DNA of 64,000 bases from CAXSBR01 sp964252015 (GCA_964252015.1 CAXULW010000020.1:1-64000), one strand, 5' to 3'; counted from the stretch's first letter, positions 8,421 through 17,646 are shown. A program made the numbers and translations. Notes: generated by a model from the letters alone, not told the origin.

Positions 8421-8801
8421 ATGGCACGTCTTGCTGGCGTAGATCTCCCGCGCGACAAGCGCATGGAGATCGCGCTCACCTACATCTACGGCGTGGGTCG
8501 CACCCGGGCCAAGGCCGCGCTGGAGTCGACGGGCATCAGCCCCGACTTGCGCACGAAGGATCTGTCCGACGCTGACGTCGTCGCGTTGCGCGAGTACATC
8601 GACGCCCACTTCAAGGTCGAAGGTGACCTACGCCGTGAGGTAGCCGCCGATATCCGGCGCAAGGTCGAGATCGGCTGCTACCAGGGCGTCCGGCATCGCC
8701 GTGGGCTGCCCGTGCACGGACAGCGGACGAAGACGAACGCGCGCACGCGCAAGGGTCCCAAGAAGACCATCGCCGGCAAGAAGAAGGTTGGCAAGAAATG
8801 A
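8421..8801 (+). CDS. rpsM: 30S ribosomal protein S13
   Basis: S13 contacts tRNA and 23S rRNA bridges in the 30S head. The 126 residues start MARLAGVDLPRDKR, with the helix-hairpin-helix IYGVGRTRAKAAL and a Lys/Arg-rich C-terminus. The reading frame stays open upstream to 8241, but the ATG at this start has GAGGAG ten bases before it and matches the family N-terminus. Confidence 0.97.
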   Translation: MARLAGVDLPRDKRMEIALTYIYGVGRTRAKAALESTGISPDLRTKDLSDADVVALREYIDAHFKVEGDLRREVAADIRRKVEIGCYQGVRHRRGLPVHGQRTKTNARTRKGPKKTIAGKKKVGKK

Positions 8802-8834
8802 TGAACGCACGTGCGAAGGGTGGGGCCGAATAAG

Positions 8835-9239
8835 ATGCCTGGTCAGGTTCGCAAGGCCGGCGCCAAGAAGGTCCGCCGCAAGGAGAAGAAGAACGTCGCG
8901 CACGGTCACGCGCACATCAAGAGCACGTTCAACAACACGATCGTCTCGATCACCGACCCGATGGGCGCCGTCATCGCCTGGGCCTCGGCCGGTCACGTGG
9001 GCTTCAAGGGCTCGCGTAAGTCCACGCCGTTCGCCGCTCAGATGGCCGCCGAGAGCGCGGCCCGCAAGGCGCAGGAGCACGGCATGAAGAAGGTTGACGT
9101 GTTCGTCAAGGGCCCGGGTTCGGGTCGCGAGACCGCCATCCGCTCCCTGCAGGCCGCCGGGCTCGAGGTGGGCACCATTTCCGATGTGACCCCGCAGCCG
9201 TTCAACGGTTGCCGGCCGTCCAAGCGGCGCCGGGTCTGA
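8835..9239 (+). CDS. rpsK: 30S ribosomal protein S11
   Basis: S11 of the 30S platform, 134 residues, with KKNVAHGHAHIKSTFNNT near the N-terminus and DVTPQPFNGCRPSKRRRV at the end. A GTG start eight codons upstream is possible, but the ATG followed by PGQVRKAGAKK fits the family length best. Confidence 0.97.
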   Translation: MPGQVRKAGAKKVRRKEKKNVAHGHAHIKSTFNNTIVSITDPMGAVIAWASAGHVGFKGSRKSTPFAAQMAAESAARKAQEHGMKKVDVFVKGPGSGRETAIRSLQAAGLEVGTISDVTPQPFNGCRPSKRRRV

Positions 9240-9270
9240 CCGTTCAACAGGCGAAAGGAAGAGACATCTA

Positions 9271-9876
9271 ATGGCTAGATACAGAGGACCGGCTACGCGA
9301 ATCTCGCGCCGGTTGAACGTCGACCTCGTTGGTGGTGACACCTCCTTCGAGCGGCGTCCCTACCCGCCCGGCCAGCACGGCCGGGCCCGCATCAAGCAGA
9401 GCGAGTACCTGCTGCAGTTGCAGGAGAAGCAGAAGGCCAAGTACAGCTACGGCGTGCTCGAGAAGCAGTTCCGTCGCTACTACGGCGAGGCCGTGCGTCG
9501 CCAGGGAAAGACCGGTGACAACCTGCTGCAGATCCTGGAGTCCCGGCTGGACAACGTGGTGTACCGCGCCGGCATCGCGCGGACGCGTCGCCACGCGCGC
9601 CAGCTGGTCAGCCACGGCCATTTCCAGGTGAACGGCTCGAAGGTCGATATCCCCAGCTACCGCGTGTCGCAGTGGGACATCATCGACGTCAAGCCCAAGT
9701 CGCTGGAGACCACGCCGTTCCTGATCGCCAAGGAGACCCAGGGCGACCGCCCCGTGCCGGCGTGGCTGCAGGTCGTCCCGTCCCGCATGCGGGTGCTAGT
9801 CCATTCCTTGCCTATTCGGGCGCAGATCGACATTCCTCTGCAGGAACAGTTGATCGTCGAGCTCTACAGCAAGTAG
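9271..9876 (+). CDS. rpsD: 30S ribosomal protein S4
   Basis: 16S rRNA-binding assembly protein S4, 201 residues. The S4 RNA-binding domain is seen around SRLDNVVYRAGIARTRRHARQLVSHGHF. The N-terminal zinc cysteines found in some S4 proteins are absent (C- form). ATG preceded by GAAAGGAAGAG. A hairpin repeat starts immediately after its stop and fills much of the 162-bp gap to rpoA. Confidence 0.97.
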   Translation: MARYRGPATRISRRLNVDLVGGDTSFERRPYPPGQHGRARIKQSEYLLQLQEKQKAKYSYGVLEKQFRRYYGEAVRRQGKTGDNLLQILESRLDNVVYRAGIARTRRHARQLVSHGHFQVNGSKVDIPSYRVSQWDIIDVKPKSLETTPFLIAKETQGDRPVPAWLQVVPSRMRVLVHSLPIRAQIDIPLQEQLIVELYSK

Positions 9877-9976
9877 AGCGACCTGAACGAGCCGGAAGCC
9901 GCGCTCCGATTCTGTTTCGTCGGCGCGGCTCCGGCCCGCAGGGAGTACGAACCGGTCGGCCAGAACTGGTCGCCGG
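9877..9976 (+). repeat. dispersed intergenic hairpin repeat, copy 2
   Basis: Begins directly after the rpsD stop with AGCGACCTGA, the same ten bases that follow the glmS stop. Within it CCGGAAGCCGCGC (9892-9904) pairs with GCGCGGCTCCGG (9923-9934): 12 bp with one bulged A and an 18-nt loop ending TTTCGTCG. The element lies between rpsD and rpoA and could modulate their expression ratio. Confidence 0.7.
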
Positions 9977-10038
9977 ACAACTGAATACCCACTTCGTGGA
10001 CGTCATATATCGGTCGTCCCAACCAAAGGAGCAGTACC

Positions 10039-11073
10039 TTGCTGATTTCTCAGCGCCCTTCGCTCAGCGAAGAAGTGATCGCCGACAACCGGTCCAAGTT
10101 TGTTATTGAGCCGTTGGAGCCCGGGTTCGGGTACACCCTCGGCAACTCGCTGCGGCGCACCCTGCTGTCGTCCATCCCCGGCGCGGCCGTGACCAGCATC
10201 CGCATCGACGGCGTGCTGCACGAGTTCACCACCGTCGAGGGGGTCAAGGAGGACGTCACCGACATCATCCTGAACCTCAAGGAACTGGTCGTCAGCTCCG
10301 AGAGCGACGAGCCCGTGGTGATGTACCTGCGCAAGCAGGGCCCCGGCGACGTCACCGCCGCCGACATCGCCCCGCCATCGGGCGTCGAGATCCACAACCC
10401 CGACCTGAAGATCGCCACGATCAACAAGAAGGGTCGCCTGGAGATCGAGCTGGTGGTCGAGCGTGGCCGCGGCTACGTCACCTCCGTGCAGAACAAGCAG
10501 CCCGGTCAGGAGATCGGCCGGATCCCGGTCGACTCGATCTACTCGCCGGTGCTCAAGGTGACGTATGCGGTCGAGGCGACCCGGGTCGAGCAGCGCACGG
10601 ACTTCGACCGTCTCGTCGTCGACGTCGAGACCAAGAACTCGCTCACCCCGCGTGACGCCGTCGCCTCCGCCGGACACACCCTGGTCGAGCTGTTCGGCTT
10701 GTTCCGCGAGCTGAACGAGGAGGCCGAAGGCATCGACGTCGGTCCTTCGCCGTCCGAGGTGGCCGACATCGCCGCGTTCTCGATGAGCATCGAGGAACTG
10801 GACCTGACCGTCCGGTCTTACAACTGCCTCAAGCGTGAGGGCATCCACACCGTGGGTGAGCTGGTCGGACGTAGCGAGGCCGACTTGCTCGACATCCGCA
10901 ACTTCGGTTCCAAGTCGATCGACGAGGTCAAGGTCAAGCTGGCCGGCCTGGGCTTGGCGCTCAAGGACAGCCCGCCCGGATTCGACCTGTCCGCCGCCGT
11001 GCAGAACTATGGCGACGACTACGAAGCCGACGGACCAGACGAGGGCGACCTCGCGGAGACCGAAGAGCTCTGA
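10039..11073 (+). CDS. rpoA: RNA polymerase alpha subunit
   Basis: Alpha subunit, 344 residues. The N-terminal dimerisation domain (about 1-230) contains GFGYTLGNSLRRTLLSSIPG, and the C-terminal UP-element/activator-binding domain (about 250-320) contains LTVRSYNCLKREGIHTVGELV. An acidic tail follows. The TTG at the start, eight bases after AAAGGAG, agrees with the family N-terminus (MLISQRPSL). Confidence 0.98.
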   Translation: MLISQRPSLSEEVIADNRSKFVIEPLEPGFGYTLGNSLRRTLLSSIPGAAVTSIRIDGVLHEFTTVEGVKEDVTDIILNLKELVVSSESDEPVVMYLRKQGPGDVTAADIAPPSGVEIHNPDLKIATINKKGRLEIELVVERGRGYVTSVQNKQPGQEIGRIPVDSIYSPVLKVTYAVEATRVEQRTDFDRLVVDVETKNSLTPRDAVASAGHTLVELFGLFRELNEEAEGIDVGPSPSEVADIAAFSMSIEELDLTVRSYNCLKREGIHTVGELVGRSEADLLDIRNFGSKSIDEVKVKLAGLGLALKDSPPGFDLSAAVQNYGDDYEADGPDEGDLAETEEL

Positions 11074-11080
11074 GTCACAC

Positions 11081-11114
11081 CCTGACCGTCCCCGCTCCGG
11101 TGGGGACGGTCAGG
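11081..11114 (+). terminator. perfect 13-bp hairpin after rpoA
   Basis: CCTGACCGTCCCC, 8-nt loop, GGGGACGGTCAGG, seven bases after the rpoA stop. GC-rich with no T-tract. Likely a terminator or attenuator between rpoA and rplQ. Confidence 0.7.
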
Positions 11115-11190
11115 AGCGCGGCCGTTGAACTGACCACCGACCACCACGTAACCACCTGACCGACGGCCACCCGGCCTTGAGGAGCACGAC

Positions 11191-11871
11191 ATGCCTACGC
11201 CCACGAAGGGCCCGCGTCTTGGCGGCGGACCCGCGCACGAACGGCTGATGCTGGCCAATCTGGCCACCGCGCTGTTCGAGCACGACCGCATCACGACCAC
11301 CGAGGCCAAGGCCAAGCGGCTGCGCCCGTTGGCCGAGAAGCTCATCACCTTCGCCAAGCGGGGCGACCTGCACGCTCGCCGTCAGGTGATGACCGTGGTG
11401 CGTGACAAGGACGTGGTGCACAAGCTGTTCGCCGAGATCGGCCCGAACTACACCGAGCGTCCCGGCGGCTACACCCGCATCACCAAGGTCAACCCGCGCA
11501 AGGGCGACAACGCTCCGATGGCCGTCATCGAACTGGTCGAGGCCGTCACCGCGGCGCAGTCGGTCGTGCGTGAGGGCGAGCGGGCTCGCGGTATCAAGAC
11601 TGCGCCCCGTAAGGCGGTCCGTGGGCGTACCGCCGAGATCGCCGAGGACAACAAGGCCGAGTCCGCCACGGCGGCTGCGGTCGCCGCTGACGCCGCCGCG
11701 GACAGCGCCGTGGACGACGACACGATTGTCGACGACGGCGCAGACGTGAACGACAGCGTTGCCGATGACACCGTCGTTGACGACGCTGCAGCTACCGACG
11801 CGGCACAGACCGGCGGCGCGACCGCCATCGCCGTTGACGGAACTGACGACGACGAGCCGTCCACCAAGTAG
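11191..11871 (+). CDS. rplQ: 50S ribosomal protein L17 with acidic C-terminal extension
   Basis: L17 lines the exit region of the large subunit. Residues 1-120 are the conserved domain (MPTPTKGPRLGGGPAHERLML, ITTTEAKAKRLRPLAEKLI). The remaining 100 or so residues are an Asp/Ala/Thr/Val-rich acidic tail; typical L17 is 120-200 residues. Such tails are common in actinobacterial L17 and unlikely to be part of the ribosomal core. ATG with GAGGAG upstream. Confidence 0.96.
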   Translation: MPTPTKGPRLGGGPAHERLMLANLATALFEHDRITTTEAKAKRLRPLAEKLITFAKRGDLHARRQVMTVVRDKDVVHKLFAEIGPNYTERPGGYTRITKVNPRKGDNAPMAVIELVEAVTAAQSVVREGERARGIKTAPRKAVRGRTAEIAEDNKAESATAAAVAADAAADSAVDDDTIVDDGADVNDSVADDTVVDDAAATDAAQTGGATAIAVDGTDDDEPSTK

Positions 11872-11882
11872 TACGACATCAG

Positions 11883-11900
11883 GTGAGCCTCCTGGCTCAC
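11883..11900 (+). terminator. small hairpin after rplQ
   Basis: GTGAGCC, loop TCCT, GGCTCAC, 11 bases after the rplQ stop. Seven perfect pairs, no T-tract. Weak terminator candidate before truA. Confidence 0.4.
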
Positions 11901-11935
11901 AACTCAGCACGCGATCAAGTGGCGGACCGCATCCG

Positions 11936-12808
11936 ATGACGGGGACCCAGCCGGGCCCGGCGCGCACGGACGGTCCGCCACTTTCGTCTGTGGACGGGGC
12001 CGACCCCGGGTTGACCCGGGTGCGGTTGGACGTCGGCTACGACGGCACCGACTTCTCCGGATGGGCGTCCCAGCCGGGGCGACGGACCGTCCAAACCGAA
12101 TTGGAAGAAGCGCTCTCGCGGGTGCTGCGCGAGCCGGCAGGGCTCACCGTGGCCGGACGAACGGACGCCGGCGTGCACGCCACCGGCCAGGTGGCCCATC
12201 TCGACGTCAGCGCCGACACGTGGCAGGCGCGGCAAGATTCGCTACTGCGGCGGCTGGCCGGCGTGCTGCCCGCCGACATCCGCGTTCGCTCGATCGCGCC
12301 CGCTCCGGCGGGTTTCGATGCGCGATTCGCCGCGATCTGGCGGCGCTACGCCTACCGAATCGACGACAGTCGCTGGGGAGGGCAACCGCTGCGCCGCCGC
12401 GACACGCTGGCCACGTTGCGTCCCCTCGACGACGAGGCCATGGCCGCGGCTGCGACGCGTCTGCTGGGCGAGCACGATTTCGCCGCGTTCTGCCGTCGCC
12501 GGGAGGGCGCCACCACGATTCGTGAGCTGCAGCGTCTGGACGTGGTGCGCTCGGGCCACGTCATCACCGTCACCGCTCGGGCGGATGCGTTCTGCCATTC
12601 CATGGTGCGCTCGATCGTCGGTGCTTTACTGGCGGTCGGAGAGGGACGCAAGAGCCCGGACTGGCCCAGCGGACTGCTGCCGAGCCGTGAGCGTGTCAGC
12701 GGCGTCGCCGTCGCCCCCGCCCACGGCCTGACCCTGCTCGAGGTCGGCTACCCGCCCGACACCGAACTGGCCGCCCGCGCCGAACAAACCCGCCAGCGGC
12801 GCGGCTGA
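11936..12808 (+). CDS. truA: tRNA pseudouridine(38-40) synthase TruA
   Basis: Isomerises uridines 38-40 in the tRNA anticodon stem-loop. The catalytic Asp lies in AGRTDAGVHATGQ, and the YDGTDFSGWASQPG and SFCHSMVRSIVGALL-type (here AFCHSMVRSIVGALL) blocks are intact. 290 residues from the ATG; an open frame continues upstream into rplQ, but this start gives a normal N-terminus of about 27 extra residues before the first conserved strand. It converges with a hydrolase gene 13 bp downstream. Confidence 0.95.
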   Translation: MTGTQPGPARTDGPPLSSVDGADPGLTRVRLDVGYDGTDFSGWASQPGRRTVQTELEEALSRVLREPAGLTVAGRTDAGVHATGQVAHLDVSADTWQARQDSLLRRLAGVLPADIRVRSIAPAPAGFDARFAAIWRRYAYRIDDSRWGGQPLRRRDTLATLRPLDDEAMAAAATRLLGEHDFAAFCRRREGATTIRELQRLDVVRSGHVITVTARADAFCHSMVRSIVGALLAVGEGRKSPDWPSGLLPSRERVSGVAVAPAHGLTLLEVGYPPDTELAARAEQTRQRRG

Positions 12809-12821
12809 CGCTCGCCCGGGC

Positions 12822-13412
12822 TCAGCCGGTGAAGGCGAGGTTGTCGTGCCGGCACCAGGCCAGCGCGGCCGGCCACGGGCCGTAGCCGGCCTCGGTGTTG
12901 AGATGCCCGGCTCCGGGGACGACCGTGGTCGCCATCCGCAGCGGGCGACCGTAGGCCACTGCGGCCGTCTCCGGGCAGTAGGGGTCGTTCTCGGAGGCCA
13001 CCAGAACGGTGCCGCCCGCAGCCCGGCGGACGGCATCGATGTCCAGCGGCGGCGGGACGAACTCGGCCAGTTCCGCGATGTCGATCGAAGGCGACGGCGG
13101 GGAGATCATCGCCACCCGAGCCGGCCGCGGGAGATCGGCGGCCACGCTCGCGTGATGCAGCCACAGCAGGCTGCCCAGGGAGTGGGTGAGCACGTCGAAC
13201 CCGTCGGGCGGCAGCGCGCGCAGGGCGTCATCGAGGCCGGCCAGCCAGGGCGTCAGCGCCGGGTGGTCCACGGCCGGCAGATCCGGGAAACGCACATCGC
13301 CACCGTCGGCGCGTAGCTGCTCGGCCAGCCAATGCTGCCAGTGACCAGGGCCCGAGCCCTGCCATCCGGGCACGAGTAACACAGGCACGCGGCGAACGGG
13401 TGGGCGGGGCAC
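12822..13412 (-). CDS. RBBP9/YdeN-type alpha/beta serine hydrolase
   Basis: Small serine hydrolase of the RBBP9/YdeN family; substrate unknown. The oxyanion region VPGWQGSGPGHWQ, nucleophile elbow THSLGS, acid in SENDPYC and catalytic His in GAGHLN are all seen. The 196-residue length from the GTG fits the family (about 190). This start is preferred because TACGAT sits 7 nt upstream, a leaderless promoter pattern also seen at tsaB and vapB. An in-frame TTG at 13508 would add 32 unconserved residues. Confidence 0.85.
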   Translation of the reverse strand: MPRPPVRRVPVLLVPGWQGSGPGHWQHWLAEQLRADGGDVRFPDLPAVDHPALTPWLAGLDDALRALPPDGFDVLTHSLGSLLWLHHASVAADLPRPARVAMISPPSPSIDIAELAEFVPPPLDIDAVRRAAGGTVLVASENDPYCPETAAVAYGRPLRMATTVVPGAGHLNTEAGYGPWPAALAWCRHDNLAFTG

Positions 13413-13419
13413 CGGGCCG

Positions 13420-13425
13420 ATCGTA
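13420..13425 (-). promoter_or_regulatory. -10 box of leaderless hydrolase promoter
   Basis: TACGAT (minus strand) ends 7 nt before the GTG of the RBBP9-type hydrolase gene. Transcription would start at or next to the start codon. Confidence 0.45.
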
Positions 13426-13482
13426 GCGGCGGGTCTCAGGTCCGCCCGCGGCGGCGACGTAGCGGCCAGGCTCGCACCACCG

Positions 13483-13506
13483 ACCCGTCCAGACACCCGT
13501 CCAGAC
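13483..13506. repeat. 12-bp tandem duplication
   Basis: ACCCGTCCAGAC occurs twice back to back in the 121-bp gap between the hydrolase start and the glcD stop. No gene seen in this gap. Confidence 0.8.
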
Positions 13507-13533
13507 AAGATCGGTGTTTCAAGACCGTGGTGG

Positions 13534-14910
13534 TCAGATGACCGCGCCCGGGTTGAGGATGCCGTCGGGATCCAGGGCGTCCTTGATGCGGTGGGTCAGG
13601 GCCATCACGTCCGGGCCGAGGTATTCGGGTAACCATTCCTTCTTCAGCCGTCCCACGCCGTGCTCGCCGGTGATCGTCCCGTTCAGCGACAAGGCGAGGG
13701 CCATCACCTCGCCGAAGGCAACCGTGGCTCGGGCGACGGCCGCGGCGTCGTGGGGATCGAAGACGACCAAAGGGTGGGTGTTGCCGTCACCGGCGTGGGC
13801 GACGACCGCGATGGTGATGTCGTTGGCAGCGGCGATCTTCTCGACGCCCTCAACCAGGGCGGGCAGGTTGGGGATGGGCACGCCGACGTCCTCGAGCAGC
13901 AGGTCGCCCTTCTTCTCCAGGGCGAAGAACGCGGAGCGCCGGGCGGCGGCGAAGGCTTCCCCCTCGTCCTGGTCGGCGGTGTAGAACACCTCGCGGGCAC
14001 CGGCCTCGCGGCAGGCGGCCTCGATCAGCTCCGCCTCCTGGACCGCAGCCACGCCGGGTGAGTCGGACTGGGCCAGCAACTGCGCGCCGGCGCTGCGGTC
14101 CAGGCCCATCGAGAGCAGGTCTTCCACCGCGTTGATCGAGACGTTGTCCATCAGTTCGAGCATGGACGGTCGCATGGTGGCGACGATGGCCAGCACGGCC
14201 CGGCAGGCGTCGACCATCGAGGCGAACTCGGCCACCACCGTGCTGGCCGGCGGTTTGGCCGGGATCAACCGCAACGTGGCCTCGGTGACGATGCCCAGCA
14301 TGCCCTCCGAGCCGACGAACAGCTTGGTGAGCGACAGCCCGGCCACGTCCTTGATCCGCGGGCCGCCGAGGCGCACCGCGGTGCCGTCGGCCAACACGAC
14401 CTCGAGGCCGAGTACGTAGTCGGTGGTGACGCCGTACTTCACGCAGCACAGACCGCCGGCGTTTGTGGCCACGTTGCCGCCGATGGAGCAGATCTCGTAC
14501 GAGGAGGGGTCCGGCGGGTACCACAGGCCCGCCGCGGCCGCGGCCTTCTTGACCTCGACGTTGAGCAGCCCGGGCTGGACGACCGCGGTGCGCGTCGGGG
14601 TGTCGATGTGGATGTCGCGCATCCTCTCCAGGCTGAGCACGATGCCGTCGGCGCGGGCACTCGACCCGCCGGACAGCCCGCTGCCGGCTCCGCGCGGCAC
14701 GACCGCGACCTGATGCCGGGTGGCCCAGCGCATCGTCGTCTGGACGTCGGCGGTGGACGTGGCCCGCACGACGGCACGCGGCAGGCCCGCGTCCGGGTCG
14801 CGGGCCCAGTCCTGGCGGTAGGCGGCGGTCACGTCGGGATCGGTGACCACGACCCCGGCGGGCAGGGCACCGGTCAGTTCGGCGATCACATCATCGGAAG
14901 GCACGCGCAT
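13534..14910 (-). CDS. FAD-linked oxidase, GlcD/D-lactate dehydrogenase family
   Basis: Flavoprotein of the VAO/PCMH superfamily that oxidises 2-hydroxy acids such as glycolate or D-lactate. The FAD-binding half shows VPRGAGSGLSGG and EICSIGGNVATNAGGLCCVKYG. The C-terminal FAD-oxidase domain ends with GEHGVGRLKKEWL and LDPDGILNPG. 458 residues, typical of GlcD. It stands alone, without glcE/glcF neighbours, and is divergent from the ABC-F gene. The exact substrate is not decidable here. Confidence 0.9.
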   Translation of the reverse strand: MRVPSDDVIAELTGALPAGVVVTDPDVTAAYRQDWARDPDAGLPRAVVRATSTADVQTTMRWATRHQVAVVPRGAGSGLSGGSSARADGIVLSLERMRDIHIDTPTRTAVVQPGLLNVEVKKAAAAAGLWYPPDPSSYEICSIGGNVATNAGGLCCVKYGVTTDYVLGLEVVLADGTAVRLGGPRIKDVAGLSLTKLFVGSEGMLGIVTEATLRLIPAKPPASTVVAEFASMVDACRAVLAIVATMRPSMLELMDNVSINAVEDLLSMGLDRSAGAQLLAQSDSPGVAAVQEAELIEAACREAGAREVFYTADQDEGEAFAAARRSAFFALEKKGDLLLEDVGVPIPNLPALVEGVEKIAAANDITIAVVAHAGDGNTHPLVVFDPHDAAAVARATVAFGEVMALALSLNGTITGEHGVGRLKKEWLPEYLGPDVMALTHRIKDALDPDGILNPGAVI

Positions 14911-15021
14911 GAGCCCGATTGTGCCCCGCGCAGCTGCGGATGGGCAGGGCCCGTTCGTACCTAGCACGGGCTGGTGGGAATGCGAGCCGGCGCCGACATT
15001 TCGGTCGACGGGTCGGGCAGG

Positions 15022-16650
15022 ATGTTCGGCGTGGGGTTCATCGACGTCGTCGGCGTCCAGCACCAACTGGCCGACGGGCGGATCCTGCTCGACGACGTCA
15101 CTTTCCGCGTCGGCGACGGGTCGAAGACGGCGCTGGTCGGCGAGAACGGCGCGGGTAAGACGACCTTGCTGCGCATCATCAGCGGCGACCTGGCTCCGCA
15201 GACCGGCTCCGTAGCCCGCGTCGGTGGCGTCGGCGTGATGCGCCAGTTCATCGGCTCGGTGCGCGACGCCACCACGGTGGCCGAGTTCCTTATCGGGCTG
15301 GCGCCCGCGCCGTTGCGCAGCGCGCACGAGGCGGTCGAGCGCAGCGAACTGGTGCTGATGGAACGCGACGACGAGGCCAGCCAGATGCGCTACGCCGAGG
15401 CGCTCGCGGGCTGGGGGGACGCCGGCGGTTACGACGCCGAGGTCAGCTGGGACACCGTCACCGTCGCCGCGCTGGGCGTGCCGTTCGAGCGGGCCAAGTA
15501 CCGCCAGGTGTCGACCCTGTCCGGTGGCGAGCAGAAACGGCTGGCGCTCGAGGCGCTGCTGCGCGGTCCCGACGAGGTCGTGCTGCTGGACGAGCCGGAC
15601 AACTATCTCGACGTACCGGGTAAGCGGTGGCTCGAGGAGCGGCTGCTGGCCAGTGCCAAGACCGTGCTGTTCGTCAGTCACGACCGTGAGCTGCTGGCCA
15701 AGGTGGCCGGGCGCATCGTCACGGTCGAGGGGGGCACGGCCTGGGTGCACGGTGGCGGCTTCGGCAACTATCACCAGGCCCGGCTGGCGCGGCACGAGCG
15801 GATGGCCGATGACCGCAAGCGCTGGGACGACGAGCACGCCCGCCTGATCGAGCTGGTGCGCACGTTGCAGCAGCAGGCCAAGATCAGCCCGGACATGGCG
15901 TCGCGTTACCACGCCATGCAGACCCGGCTGGCCAAGTTCGAGGCCCCGGGACCGCCGCCGGACCGTCCACCGGAGCAGAACGTGACGATGCGGCTGCGGG
16001 GCGGGCGGACCGGCGTGCGGGCGGTCACGTGCGAGCAGCTCGAGCTCACCGGCCTGATGAAGCCGTTCGACCTGGAGATCTTCTACGGCGACCGGGTGGG
16101 GGTGCTGGGTTCCAACGGCGCCGGCAAATCGCACTTCCTGCGGTTGCTGGCCGGCACGCCGGTCGCGCACACCGGCACGGCGAAGCTCGGCGCCCGGGTC
16201 GAGGCCGGGATGTTCGCCCAGACCCATGCGCACCCGGAATGGGCCGGCCGCACGCTGGTCGAGATCCTCTGGCGTGGTGACGACCGGCGCGGGGGCCTGG
16301 ACCGCGGCAAGTCGATGGGTGCGCTGCGTCGTTACGGCCTCGGCGACCGCGGCGACCTGGACTTCGCCTTGCTGTCCGGCGGGCAACAGGCGCGGTTCCA
16401 GATCCTGCTCCTCGAGCTGTCCGGCGCGACGATGCTGCTGCTCGACGAGCCGACCGACAACCTCGACCTGATGAGCGCCGAGGCCCTGGAGGAGGCGCTG
16501 GAGACCTTCGACGGCACCGTCGTCGCCGTCACCCACGACCGCTGGTTCGCCCGGGCTTTCGACCGGTTCGTCGTCTTCGGCGCGGACGGCACCGTGTACG
16601 AGTCGGACGAGGCGGTCTTCGACGCCGGGCGGGTCACCCGCGCCCGGTGA
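15022..16650 (+). CDS. ABC-F family ATPase
   Basis: Soluble tandem ATPase without membrane domains, of the ribosome-acting ABC-F group. Two cassettes are seen: Walker A GENGAGKTT with signature LSGGEQKR and Walker B VVLLDEPDNYLD; then GSNGAGKSH, LSGGQQAR and MLLLDEPTDNLD. The linker between them is charged. 542 residues from this ATG; a GTG 48 bp upstream is in frame but adds unconserved residues. ABC-F members include translation factors and antibiotic-resistance proteins, and the sequence does not tell which. Confidence 0.9.
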   Translation: MFGVGFIDVVGVQHQLADGRILLDDVTFRVGDGSKTALVGENGAGKTTLLRIISGDLAPQTGSVARVGGVGVMRQFIGSVRDATTVAEFLIGLAPAPLRSAHEAVERSELVLMERDDEASQMRYAEALAGWGDAGGYDAEVSWDTVTVAALGVPFERAKYRQVSTLSGGEQKRLALEALLRGPDEVVLLDEPDNYLDVPGKRWLEERLLASAKTVLFVSHDRELLAKVAGRIVTVEGGTAWVHGGGFGNYHQARLARHERMADDRKRWDDEHARLIELVRTLQQQAKISPDMASRYHAMQTRLAKFEAPGPPPDRPPEQNVTMRLRGGRTGVRAVTCEQLELTGLMKPFDLEIFYGDRVGVLGSNGAGKSHFLRLLAGTPVAHTGTAKLGARVEAGMFAQTHAHPEWAGRTLVEILWRGDDRRGGLDRGKSMGALRRYGLGDRGDLDFALLSGGQQARFQILLLELSGATMLLLDEPTDNLDLMSAEALEEALETFDGTVVAVTHDRWFARAFDRFVVFGADGTVYESDEAVFDAGRVTRAR

Positions 16651-16690
16651 GGTGGGGGCTCGCGGCCGAGCGGTTGGCCGACGGTGTGGC

Positions 16691-17554
16691 TCAGGGCCCG
16701 GGGTTGGGGCCAGGGCCGGGCCCGTATCCGGGGTTGGGGCCGGGGCCGTATCCCGGGCCGCCGCCGGGGCCGTATCCGGGGTTGGGGCCGTATCCGGGGT
16801 TGGGGCCGTAACCCGGGCCGGGGCCGTAACCCGGGCCGGGGCCGGGGCCGGGGCCGGGGCCGAAATATCCCGGGCCGGCGCCGGGATTGATCTGTCCGTG
16901 CGCGGCCCGCAACCGGAAATACCCCAGCGTCAGCACCAGGGCGGTGAAGGGTGCAACGAGGGTTCCGGAGACAACCCCGCTGATCAGGTCTCGCACCGGC
17001 GTCGGCAGCGCCACGAGGATGAGTCCGAGCACGATGCTGAACACGATCGTGAGCGCGAACACGACGACGATGGTGCCGAAGACCTGCCAGCCCCAGCCGC
17101 GCACCAACGCCCGGCTGCGACCGAAGGCGGCGACGATGCCGAGTCCCTCGAGCACGATCACCGGAACGATGAGGCACCAGATCGTCAGCAGGAACAGCCC
17201 GGGGACGAGCAACAGCACGAGGCCGATCCCGATGCCCAGGCCGGCCAGGATCGAAGCCCCGGCCACCCGGCCGATGAACGGGCGGGCGGCGTCCAGCGTC
17301 TCGCGGATGGACATGTCGACGCGGCCGTCTCGAACGTCCTCGACCGCCTTGACCAGCGCGGCCTGCAACAGGAACGCGGCGATGATGCCGACGATCGCAC
17401 CGAGCAGAGCGCCCACGGGGCCGGCCACCAGCCCCAGCACGGCCTGGATCACGGCCGCGAAAAGGTAGATGCCGAACGCGATCGTCAGCAGATGCCGGGC
17501 GTGCGCGCGGTACATCGCCCACGCCTCGCCGATAACGCCAGATAGTGGATTCAT
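16691..17554 (-). CDS. multi-pass membrane protein with Gly/Pro/Tyr repeat tail
   Basis: 287 residues. About six hydrophobic segments (residues 20-220) resemble the membrane domain found N-terminal to some glycerophosphodiester phosphodiesterases, but no GDPD catalytic domain is present. The last 60 or so residues are a low-complexity tail of PGPG, GYGP and NPGYGP units, probably cytoplasmic or surface exposed. The DNA encoding it is a GGGGCC-rich repeat tract (about 16691-16865). Function unknown. Confidence 0.8.
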   Translation of the reverse strand: MNPLSGVIGEAWAMYRAHARHLLTIAFGIYLFAAVIQAVLGLVAGPVGALLGAIVGIIAAFLLQAALVKAVEDVRDGRVDMSIRETLDAARPFIGRVAGASILAGLGIGIGLVLLLVPGLFLLTIWCLIVPVIVLEGLGIVAAFGRSRALVRGWGWQVFGTIVVVFALTIVFSIVLGLILVALPTPVRDLISGVVSGTLVAPFTALVLTLGYFRLRAAHGQINPGAGPGYFGPGPGPGPGPGYGPGPGYGPNPGYGPNPGYGPGGGPGYGPGPNPGYGPGPGPNPGP

Positions 17555-17646
17555 CTGCGCAACCTATCGTGATCCAGCTCACTGACGCCTGAGGCGGTCT
17601 CGGCCAACCTGGGCGGCGTCGGAGGTGAGCCGGCGGACGCCACCAT

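Noticed and set aside
13534..16536. 1000-residue minus-strand frame running through the ABC-F gene
   Set aside because: Only the last 458 codons match a protein family (GlcD). The upstream part is Arg/His/Gln-rich antisense of the ABC-F gene, as expected from high-GC codon bias.
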